Of a DNA stretch of 64,000 bases, positions 21,002-29,229 are shown piece by piece. How positions within the stretch are numbered: position 1 is the stretch's first letter; each line of letters starts with the position of its first letter. A program made the translations under genes and the position numbers. The notes beneath the pieces were generated by a model, which did no database searches, was not told the DNA's origin, and worked only from the letters and a program-made list of their open reading frames with translations. The stretch spans positions 25,622 through 89,621 of the forward strand of contig CAJFNC010000006.1 of NCBI GenBank assembly GCA_904393835.1, written 5' to 3'. Source of the DNA: an uncultured Ruminococcus sp. Lineage in GTDB: Bacteria > Bacillota > Clostridia > Oscillospirales > Acutalibacteraceae.

Positions 21002-21178
21002 ATGGCAGAGATTAGACTTAAAGAGAATGAATCACTTGAAAGTGCATTGAGAAGATTCAAGAAGCAGTGTGCCAGAGCTGGCGTTATTGCTGAGGTTCGC
21101 AAGAGAGAAGCTTACGAAAAGCCCTCTGTAAAGCGTAAAAAGAAATCCGAAGCAGCTCGCAAACGCAAATACAGGTAA
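21002..21178 (+). CDS. rpsU: 30S ribosomal protein S21 (58 aa, absent from supplied ORF list)
   Basis: [58 protein letters not shown]. Confidence 0.97.
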   Translation: MAEIRLKENESLESALRRFKKQCARAGVIAEVRKREAYEKPSVKRKKKSEAARKRKYR

Positions 21179-21188
21179 CTAAAAATGG

Positions 21189-21215
21189 GCGGACAGATTA
21201 TTCTGTCCGCTTTTT
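21189..21215 (+). terminator. Intrinsic terminator after rpsU
   Basis: GCGGACAG-ATTATT-CTGTCCGC-TTTTT. Confidence 0.9.
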
Positions 21216-21255
21216 GTCTTATTTATTAAATAATAAATAAAGAGTAGGTGATAAT

Positions 21256-21690
21256 ATGAAAAAAATTCTTGTATTACTCGGTCCAAACCTCAATATGGTT
21301 GGTGTAAGAGAAAAGGGAATATACGGAGAGGAATCAGCTGACAGCATTGAAATCCAGATTATGAATTTTGCAAATGAATGCGGCTTCAACGCCGATGTGT
21401 TCCAGTCAAATCATGAGGGCGACCTTATTGACAGAATACATGCGGCAAAAGACGTTTACGACGGAGTTGTAATTAATGCCGGCGCTCTCACACATTACAG
21501 CTATGCTTTGCGTGATGCGATTGCGTGTATAAAAATTCCGTTTGTCGAAGTACATATGTCCAATATCCACGCAAGGGAAGAGTTCCGCCATACTTCTGTA
21601 ATTGCACCTGTTTGCGCAGGTCAGATTGCCGGTTTTGGTAAAAACAGCTACTATCTTGCAATTTTAGCTCTTAAGGACTTGATGAAATGA
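21256..21690 (+). CDS. aroQ: 3-dehydroquinate dehydratase, type II
   Basis: ILVLLGPNLNMVGVREKGIYG...VINAGALTHYSYALRDAI...EVHMSNIHAREEFR. Confidence 0.97.
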   Translation: MKKILVLLGPNLNMVGVREKGIYGEESADSIEIQIMNFANECGFNADVFQSNHEGDLIDRIHAAKDVYDGVVINAGALTHYSYALRDAIACIKIPFVEVHMSNIHAREEFRHTSVIAPVCAGQIAGFGKNSYYLAILALKDLMK

Positions 21691-22778
21691 GCAGTAATGT
21701 TTATATTGAAAGAACAGATAAATTAAGAAATATTTTATCCTGCGCAAAGGAAGCAGCGCTTATTACAAATGAAGTGAACATAGGATATCTCTGTGGATTT
21801 TTTCACAGTGAGGGAGCTTTTTTACTGACTTCTGATGATGCGTATTTACTGGTTGATTTTCGTTATATCGAAGCAGCGCAGAATAAGGCACACGGATGTA
21901 AGATTATATGCTTTAAAAATTTTATTAAAGATATTTCCGCTGTTTTATCGGATAATAAGATTGAAACCGTATTTGTTGAGTCTGCTTACATTACCGCAGC
22001 TGATTATGACAGATATAAAACACAACTGAGAAGAATCGGCGTGGATTGCGTGTGTTCAAATAAACTTGATGCGTTTATTCTCAATATGAGGATAATTAAA
22101 GATGAGAGTGAGTATCAAAAGATATTGTCGGCTCAAAAAATCACGGAAAAATCATATCTTGAAGTTTTAAATGATGTAAAACCGGGTGTGACCGAAAAGC
22201 AAATTGCGGCAAAGCTTGAATATCTTATGAAATTGAACGGTGCCGAAGACGTTTCGTTTTCTCTTATCACAATAACAGGACATAAAACTTCACTTCCGCA
22301 CGGAGTTCCTACATATGACTGCGTAAAAGCAGGAGATTTCTTTACGTTTGATATAGGTGCGGTTTATGATGGTTACCACAGCGACACCACGCGCACTGTA
22401 GCAGTAAAAAGCGCAAGCTGTGAGATGAAAGAAATATACGACATTGTTTTAAAAGCTCAGCTCAATGCTCTTGAGCACATTAGAGAGGGTGTAACCTGCA
22501 AAAGCGTTGATGACGCTGCCAGAAGCATTATAAGCGACGCAGGCTACGGCGAATATTTCGGACATTCCACGGGCCATGGGGTGGGGCTCGATATTCACGA
22601 GGCTCCAAACGTCTCTTACAGAAACAATACCGTATTAAAAGAAGGTATGGTTATCACCGACGAACCCGGTATATATTTACCGTCAAAATTCGGCGTGAGA
22701 ATTGAGGATATGGTTTATGTTACAAAAAACGGATACAAAAACTTTGTAACTTTGCCAAAAGAGCTTATTATTGTTTAA
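21687..22778 (+). CDS. Xaa-Pro aminopeptidase (M24 family)
   Basis: FTFDIGAVYDGYHSDTTRTV...GHSTGHGVGLDIHEAPNVS...ITDEPGIYLP. Confidence 0.92.
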   Translation: MSSNVYIERTDKLRNILSCAKEAALITNEVNIGYLCGFFHSEGAFLLTSDDAYLLVDFRYIEAAQNKAHGCKIICFKNFIKDISAVLSDNKIETVFVESAYITAADYDRYKTQLRRIGVDCVCSNKLDAFILNMRIIKDESEYQKILSAQKITEKSYLEVLNDVKPGVTEKQIAAKLEYLMKLNGAEDVSFSLITITGHKTSLPHGVPTYDCVKAGDFFTFDIGAVYDGYHSDTTRTVAVKSASCEMKEIYDIVLKAQLNALEHIREGVTCKSVDDAARSIISDAGYGEYFGHSTGHGVGLDIHEAPNVSYRNNTVLKEGMVITDEPGIYLPSKFGVRIEDMVYVTKNGYKNFVTLPKELIIV

Positions 22779-22783
22779 AACTA

Positions 22784-22812
22784 TTGCTTTTTTATAAGTT
22801 TTTATGTATAAT
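22784..22812 (+). promoter_or_regulatory. Promoter TTGCTT-N17-TATAAT upstream of efp
   Basis: Read directly in the pepP-efp gap. Confidence 0.6.
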
Positions 22813-22876
22813 ATATTTTGAGTTATTACGGTACAGCAAATTTACCGTATAATGTTAATTTTAGGAGGTATTACTA

Positions 22877-23434
22877 ATGATATCAGCAGGTGATTTCAGG
22901 AACGGCGTTACATTTGAAATGGATGGACAGGTTGTTTCAATCATTGAATTCCAGCATGTAAAGCCCGGTAAAGGTGCTGCATTTGTAAGAACAAAAATCA
23001 GAAACGTAATTACAGGTGCGGTTGTTGAAAAAACCTTTAACCCCAACGATAAATATCCTACAGCTTTCATTGACAGAAAGGATATGGAGTACAGCTATTC
23101 AGACGGTGATCTTTACTACTTTATGGATACAGAAACATGGGAGCAGATTCCGATTAACAAGAGTGTTCTCGGTGACAACTTTAAGTTTGTAAAAGAGAAT
23201 ATGGTTTGCAAAGTTCTTTCATACAAGGGCAATGTATTTGGCGTAGAGCCGCCGAATTTTGTTGAACTTGAAGTTACAAAGACAGATCCCGGCTTCAAGG
23301 GTGATACAGCTACAAACGCTACAAAGCCTGCTACACTCGAAACAGGAGCAGAAATCAAAGTGCCTCTCTTTATTAATGAGGGTGATGTTATCCAGATTGA
23401 TACAAGAACAGGCGAATATATGGGCAGAGCTTAA
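22877..23434 (+). CDS. efp: Elongation factor P
   Basis: [40 protein letters not shown]. Confidence 0.97.
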   Translation: MISAGDFRNGVTFEMDGQVVSIIEFQHVKPGKGAAFVRTKIRNVITGAVVEKTFNPNDKYPTAFIDRKDMEYSYSDGDLYYFMDTETWEQIPINKSVLGDNFKFVKENMVCKVLSYKGNVFGVEPPNFVELEVTKTDPGFKGDTATNATKPATLETGAEIKVPLFINEGDVIQIDTRTGEYMGRA

Positions 23435-23452
23435 TTCTATAGGAGAATTATT

Positions 23453-23938
23453 ATGAACTTAACAGAAAAAATTTCTTATATTAAGGGTCTTGCAGAGGGT
23501 CTTTCACTTGATGAAGGCAAGCCTGAAACTAAAGTTATCAATGCTATAATCGAATTGCTTGATGATATGGCTTATTCGGTAAGCGATATGGAAGATCTTT
23601 ACGATGATCTCAGCGCTCAGGTTGACGAGATTGACCAGGATCTTGCCGATGTTGAATCTGACGTTTATGACGATGAATGTGAATGTTGTGATGAAGATGA
23701 TTGTGACTGCTGTGTCGATGATGAGGACAATCCTTTTTATGAAGTGACTTGCAGCGCTTGCGGTCAGAAAATTAACGTGTCAGAGGATGTTCTGCTTGAA
23801 GGCGAAATTGAATGTCCGAACTGCGGCGAACTTCTTGAGTTTGACTTTTCAGATCTCTTTGATGAAGACGGTCACTGTGCAGGCGGTTGTTCTTGCGATA
23901 ACTGCACCGACGCAGATGATGCTGAAGACGTTGAATAA
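23453..23938 (+). CDS. Acidic Cys-rich protein with zinc-ribbon-like pair (CD1247 N-terminal-domain-like)
   Basis: MNLTEKISYIKGLAEGLSLDEGKPETKVINAIIELLDDMA...; ECECCDEDDCDCC; CSACGQK...CPNCGEL; CAGGCSCDNC. Confidence 0.7.
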   Translation: MNLTEKISYIKGLAEGLSLDEGKPETKVINAIIELLDDMAYSVSDMEDLYDDLSAQVDEIDQDLADVESDVYDDECECCDEDDCDCCVDDEDNPFYEVTCSACGQKINVSEDVLLEGEIECPNCGELLEFDFSDLFDEDGHCAGGCSCDNCTDADDAEDVE

Positions 23939-23955
23939 GTAATTTAACATTTTTG

Positions 23956-23992
23956 CACCCCTTTGTATAGAATATACGAGGGGTGTTTTTTT
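23956..23992 (+). terminator. Terminator-like hairpin overlapping the yunB SD/start region
   Basis: CACCCCTT-TGTATAGAATATAC-GAGGGGTG followed by TTTTTTT. Confidence 0.75.
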
Positions 23993-24650
23993 GCTGTACT
24001 ATAAACGCCGTGTAAGAAAAATTTCCAAAGTTAAAAAAATAATTATTTCAATAATTGTCTTTGTGGTTCTTCTCGTTGTGTTTTGTGAAATACATTTATC
24101 TGATTTTCGTCCGGAATATATAAGAACGCAGGCGGAAATTCTTTCAACAAATTCAGTCAGCGACGCCGTCAACGCAACACTTAATAAACTCGGTTACAAT
24201 TACAATGATATCTCAAAGCTTTCATATGACAGTCAAGGTAATGTAAAATCAATTCAAACCGACTCAATAAAAATTAATAAGATAAAATCAAGCGTTACAA
24301 AGGCTGTACAGAAAGAAATTGCGAAGGTGTACGACAACGAAATTAAAATACCGTTCGGCGCTTTTACAAATATAACAGTTCTGTCAAATGTCGGACCCTG
24401 CATACCGATGAACTTTACCTTAACAGGAAGCTTTTCCGCAGAAATAGTAAGTACATTTGAAGCGGCGGGAATGAATCAAACAATACATCATATACGCCTT
24501 ATGTTGACTTCAAAAATTATGACCACATCACTTGATTATTCCGGAAAAATTACGTTTACAACCGATTTTGAAATTGCGCAGTCAGTAATAGTAGGCAATA
24601 TTCCTACAACATACGGCGGCTTATATTCAGTAGCAAATTCGCAAAATTGA
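23991..24650 (+). CDS. yunB: Sporulation protein YunB-like
   Basis: N-terminal TM; IRTQAEILSTNSVSDAVNATL...KIPFGAFTNITVLSNVGPCIPMNFTLTGS; TTG start. Confidence 0.85.
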   Translation: MLYYKRRVRKISKVKKIIISIIVFVVLLVVFCEIHLSDFRPEYIRTQAEILSTNSVSDAVNATLNKLGYNYNDISKLSYDSQGNVKSIQTDSIKINKIKSSVTKAVQKEIAKVYDNEIKIPFGAFTNITVLSNVGPCIPMNFTLTGSFSAEIVSTFEAAGMNQTIHHIRLMLTSKIMTTSLDYSGKITFTTDFEIAQSVIVGNIPTTYGGLYSVANSQN

Positions 24651-24733
24651 AAACAATGTGAAAATCATTGAAAATTGTAACCTTTTGTGTTATAATGATA
24701 CAGCTAGTATAAAATGGGTTAGGAGGCGTTAGT

Positions 24734-26158
24734 TTGTCCGAGATTGCTAATAATATTAACGTTTTATCGGAAAAGCAATCAGAGTATATGCAACTTATTG
24801 CGGAAATTATGGAGATTCGCAAACGAGGCGAAAAACCGTTGGCATATATCAGAACATACGGTTGTCAGCAAAATGTGGCTGACAGTGAAAAAATTAAAGG
24901 CATGCTTGCACAGTCGGGCTTTGATTTTACCGATAAACCTGACGACGCAGATTTTATTTTGTATAATACGTGTGCTGTACGTGAACACGCCGAGGACAGA
25001 GTCTTCGGAAATGTAGGTGCTCTTAAAAATATAAAGAGAAAACATCCGCAAATACTAATTGCACTTTGCGGCTGCATGATGGAGCAGGAACATATTGCAA
25101 ACAAAATCTACAAGAGCTTCCCTTTTGTCGGTCTTGTTTTCGGTACGCATTCGCTTCATCATTTTCCCGAACTTATGTATAATTCACTTGTAAACGGCAA
25201 GCGTATATTTGAACGCGGTAATGATGATAATATGCTTTACGAAGGTTTTCCGGTAAAGCGCGACGGAATTTTTAAGGGTTGGCTGCCGATTATGTACGGT
25301 TGTAACAATTTTTGTACTTACTGTATTGTGCCGTATGTAAGGGGCAGAGAACGCAGCAGAAGACCCGACATAATTTTGCAGGAAGCAAAGCAGATGGTTC
25401 AGTCCGGATACAAGGACATAACACTTCTCGGTCAAAATGTTAACTCATACGGCAAAAAACTCGATGAGAATGTAAATTTTTCCGAGCTTCTCAGGCGAAT
25501 TGATGCAATCGACGGAGATTATTGGCTCAGGTTTATGACTTCACACCCGCGTGACTGTTCAAAAGAGCTTATTGACACCATCGCAGACGGTACTCATATC
25601 AGCAAACATCTTCATTTGCCGTTTCAAAGTGGTTCTGACAGAATTTTAAAGGCTATGAATCGCCACTATGACCGTAAAAAATATCTTGAAATCGTAAATT
25701 ATGCCAAGGAAAAAATTGACGGTGTTTCGCTGACAAGTGATATTATTGTCGGTTTTCCAGGAGAAACATACGAGGATTTCAAAGAGACTTTATCATTGAT
25801 CAGAGAAGTAGAATTTACTTCTTTGTTTACGTTTATCTATTCACCGAGGGTAGGTACGCCGGCGGCAGAAATGGACGATCCGATTCCCGCAGAGGAAAAA
25901 TCAAAATGGTTCAGGGAATTGTTGGATGTTCAGGAAGAGATAGCGGCAAAACGCTGCGCCTCTATGGTAGGAACTACTGAAAAGGTGTTAATTGAAGGAA
26001 AAACAGGAAAGAATGATGAATTAAACGGACGTACAAGCGGAAATATAATTGTAGAGCTTAAAGCGCCCGAAGAAATGATCGGCACTTTCCAAAATGTAAA
26101 AATAACAAACGCCCGTAACTGGATTTTAAAGGGTGAACTTGAAAATAACGGAGGTTAA
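24734..26158 (+). CDS. miaB: tRNA-2-methylthio-N6-dimethylallyladenosine synthase MiaB
   Basis: IRTYGCQQNVADSEKIKGML...YGCNNFCTYCIVPYVRGRERSR; TTG start with AGGAGG SD. Confidence 0.96.
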   Translation: MSEIANNINVLSEKQSEYMQLIAEIMEIRKRGEKPLAYIRTYGCQQNVADSEKIKGMLAQSGFDFTDKPDDADFILYNTCAVREHAEDRVFGNVGALKNIKRKHPQILIALCGCMMEQEHIANKIYKSFPFVGLVFGTHSLHHFPELMYNSLVNGKRIFERGNDDNMLYEGFPVKRDGIFKGWLPIMYGCNNFCTYCIVPYVRGRERSRRPDIILQEAKQMVQSGYKDITLLGQNVNSYGKKLDENVNFSELLRRIDAIDGDYWLRFMTSHPRDCSKELIDTIADGTHISKHLHLPFQSGSDRILKAMNRHYDRKKYLEIVNYAKEKIDGVSLTSDIIVGFPGETYEDFKETLSLIREVEFTSLFTFIYSPRVGTPAAEMDDPIPAEEKSKWFRELLDVQEEIAAKRCASMVGTTEKVLIEGKTGKNDELNGRTSGNIIVELKAPEEMIGTFQNVKITNARNWILKGELENNGG

Positions 26159-26163
26159 TTAAA

Positions 26164-26571
26164 ATGGATATTATAGAAAAGGCAAGAGAGCTCGGCAGAG
26201 CTATTCAGGCAGAGGAAAGCTACGTAAAGCTTCAGGAAGTACAGACAAAAGCCGACGCTGATACAGAGCTTCAGCAGCTTATCGGAGAATTTAATCTCAA
26301 GAGAATGTCTATAAATAATGAAGCTTCAAAAACTGACAGAGATCAGGACAAGCTCTCCCAACTCAATACTGAGATGCGAGAAGTTTATTCAAAAATAATG
26401 TCAAACGAAAATATGATTGCTTATAATGAGGCTAAGGAAGCTTTTGATATGATTGCAAACAGAGTACTTGCAATTGTTCAACAGTGCTCTGAGGGTGCAG
26501 ACCCTGCAACAGCTGATTATTCACAGTCATCTTGTTCAGGCAGCTGCGACAGCTGCGGCGGTTGCCATTGA
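26164..26571 (+). CDS. ylbF: YlbF/YmcA-family protein with Cys-rich C-terminus
   Basis: MDIIEKARELGRAIQAEESYVKLQEVQTKADADTELQQLIGEFN...; tail SSCSGSCDSCGGCH. Confidence 0.8.
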   Translation: MDIIEKARELGRAIQAEESYVKLQEVQTKADADTELQQLIGEFNLKRMSINNEASKTDRDQDKLSQLNTEMREVYSKIMSNENMIAYNEAKEAFDMIANRVLAIVQQCSEGADPATADYSQSSCSGSCDSCGGCH

Positions 26572-26607
26572 TTAATAGATTGACTAAAATTTAAGGAGTG
26601 TGAGAAT

Positions 26608-29199
26608 ATGGCGGAGTTATCTCCAATGATGAAGCAGTATTTCAAAATTAAAGAAGAAAACAAAGACAGTATTTTGTTTTTCCGTCTTGGAGATTTCTAT
26701 GAGATGTTCTATGATGACGCAAAAATTGCATCATCTGAACTTGAGCTCACACTTACGGGGCGTGACTGCGGTCAGGATGAACGTGCACCTATGTGCGGTG
26801 TACCGTTTCACAGCTGCGAAAGTTACATAGCGCGTCTTGTGGCTAAAGGCTATAAGGTCGCAATTTGCGAACAAACCGAGGATCCTGCAAAGGCTAAGGG
26901 ACTTGTAAAACGTGAAATTATCCGTGTAATTACTCCCGGTACCGTTATGGAATCGAGTATGCTAGATGAAAGCAAAAACAATTACATTTGTTGTATGTAT
27001 GCAGACAACAAAGTTATCGGATTGTGCTTTTGTGATATTTCTACAGGGGAATTATACGCGACTGAGATAAGCGGAAAAGATTATTTTAACGTTCTGACAA
27101 GTCAGCTTGCAAGTTATAATCCCAGAGAAATTTTGCTCGGCGGTGACATTGTAAAAATTACAGAACTTCCCAAATTCATTAAATCAAAACTTTCAGCAGG
27201 CGTTGAAATGCTTGAGGATCCGAAGTTTGAGCTTGAAAGCTGTTCCGAAACAGTTCAGGAGCAGTTTAAGGACGAATACAACAGCGTAAAGGACAAGCCT
27301 CAGCTTGTGTCTTCAATCGGCGCTCTTATTTCATATCTTAAGGATACTCAAAAAAGCGGGCTTGAAAGAATTAATCATATTGAACTATTTCAGGAAAGCC
27401 AGTATATGCGTCTTGATTTCAATTCCCAACGAAATCTTGAACTTACTCAGACAATGCTTACCAAAGAAAAAAGAGGGTCGCTGCTTTGGGTGCTTGACAA
27501 AACAAAAACAGCTATGGGCAAACGTCTGATGCGTTCATGGCTTGAACATCCGCTGATGAATATTTCTAAAATCAACAACAGGCAGAGCGCTGTTGAAGAG
27601 CTTGTAAACTATAATGTGCTGAGAATGGAAGTTACCGATAATATAACCGGTATTTTCGATATAGAGCGACTTATGACAAAGGTTGTGTACGGCTCAGCTA
27701 ATGCAAGAGATTTACGTTCGCTCTGCGCTGCAATAGAAAACCTGCCGCAGATTTCAAACCTTATTTCCGACTGCAAGTCAAAATACCTTAAGAGTATTTA
27801 TTCTCGTATAGATACGCTTGATGACATTTATGCGCTTATTGATAATTCAATTGTGGAAGACCCGCCTTTTACGGTGCGTGAAGGCGGAATGATTAAGCAA
27901 GGATTTAATGAAGAGCTTGATTCTGTTACCAACGATATGAACAATTCTAAAGAAATTCTCGCTCAGATTGAAGCCGACCAGCGTGAAAAAACGGGTATTC
28001 CAAAATTAAAAATCGGATATAACAGGGTTTTCGGCTATTATATTGAAGTTTCAAATTCATATAAATCAATGGTACCTGAAACATACATAAGAAAACAGAC
28101 GCTTACAAATTGTGAACGTTACATTACTCAGGATTTAAAAGACGTTGAAAGCCGCATTCTCGGTGCTAAAGATCGTGCGGTTGCTATGGAATTTACTATA
28201 TTTGATACAGTTCGCCAAAAAATTGCAGATAACCTTGAAAGAATCCAAACTACCGCGAAAGCAATTGCAGCGCTCGATGTTATAAATTCACTTGCAAACG
28301 TCGCTTCAGATAATCGCTACGTTAGACCCGAAGTAAATCTATCTTCGGTAATCCGAATAAAGGAATCACGCCATCCTGTAGTTGAAGCACTGTTAAAAGA
28401 TGCACCGTTTGTTCCTAACGATGTTTTTCTCGACAGTAATTCCGAACGTGTTGCAATTATAACAGGTCCTAATATGGCAGGTAAGTCAACATATATGCGT
28501 CAGATAGCTCTTATTGTGCTTATGGCGCAAATGGGTAGTTTTGTACCGGCAACCTCAGCTGAAATCGGCGTTGTTGACAGCATATTCACCCGTGTCGGCG
28601 CATCTGACGATTTGGCATCAGGGCAATCTACATTTATGGTTGAGATGAGCGAAGTTGCCAATATTGTAAAGAATGCCACTAATAAAAGTCTATTAATACT
28701 TGATGAAATCGGCAGGGGTACATCAACATTTGACGGAATGAGTATTGCAAGGGCAGTGCTTGAGTATTGTGCCGATAAAAAGAAGCTGGGCGCAAAGACG
28801 CTGTTTGCTACACACTACCACGAACTTACGGTTATGGAGCAGCTTTTGGACGGCGTAAAAAATTACAGTATTGCCGTAAAAAAACGCGGTGATGATATAA
28901 CTTTTTTAAGAAGAATTATTCCGGGCGGAGCAGACGACAGCTATGGTATAGAGGTTGCGAAACTGGCCGGTGTTCCTCAGTCAATCATAAAACGTGCCAA
29001 AGAAATACTTGCGGAGCTTGAAAGCGGAAAATCCGATACAGTGGTTGTTGAAAAGGTGAATTCAAATGACGATATGCAAATGTCTCTTTTATCGTCAACT
29101 CAAAGTCCTGTAATAGATAAACTAAAAGAAGCTGATTTGAATACATTAACTCCGATTGAAGCAATGAATTTGCTATATGAATTAAAAAGTATGATTTAA
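26608..29199 (+). CDS. mutS: DNA mismatch repair protein MutS
   Basis: SPMMKQYFKIKEENKDSILFFRLGDFYEMFYDDA...TGPNMAGKSTYMRQ. Confidence 0.98.
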   Translation: MAELSPMMKQYFKIKEENKDSILFFRLGDFYEMFYDDAKIASSELELTLTGRDCGQDERAPMCGVPFHSCESYIARLVAKGYKVAICEQTEDPAKAKGLVKREIIRVITPGTVMESSMLDESKNNYICCMYADNKVIGLCFCDISTGELYATEISGKDYFNVLTSQLASYNPREILLGGDIVKITELPKFIKSKLSAGVEMLEDPKFELESCSETVQEQFKDEYNSVKDKPQLVSSIGALISYLKDTQKSGLERINHIELFQESQYMRLDFNSQRNLELTQTMLTKEKRGSLLWVLDKTKTAMGKRLMRSWLEHPLMNISKINNRQSAVEELVNYNVLRMEVTDNITGIFDIERLMTKVVYGSANARDLRSLCAAIENLPQISNLISDCKSKYLKSIYSRIDTLDDIYALIDNSIVEDPPFTVREGGMIKQGFNEELDSVTNDMNNSKEILAQIEADQREKTGIPKLKIGYNRVFGYYIEVSNSYKSMVPETYIRKQTLTNCERYITQDLKDVESRILGAKDRAVAMEFTIFDTVRQKIADNLERIQTTAKAIAALDVINSLANVASDNRYVRPEVNLSSVIRIKESRHPVVEALLKDAPFVPNDVFLDSNSERVAIITGPNMAGKSTYMRQIALIVLMAQMGSFVPATSAEIGVVDSIFTRVGASDDLASGQSTFMVEMSEVANIVKNATNKSLLILDEIGRGTSTFDGMSIARAVLEYCADKKKLGAKTLFATHYHELTVMEQLLDGVKNYSIAVKKRGDDITFLRRIIPGGADDSYGIEVAKLAGVPQSIIKRAKEILAELESGKSDTVVVEKVNSNDDMQMSLLSSTQSPVIDKLKEADLNTLTPIEAMNLLYELKSMI

Positions 29200-29229
29200 A
29201 ATATTTTTGTATTGAAAGGCGGTGACATA

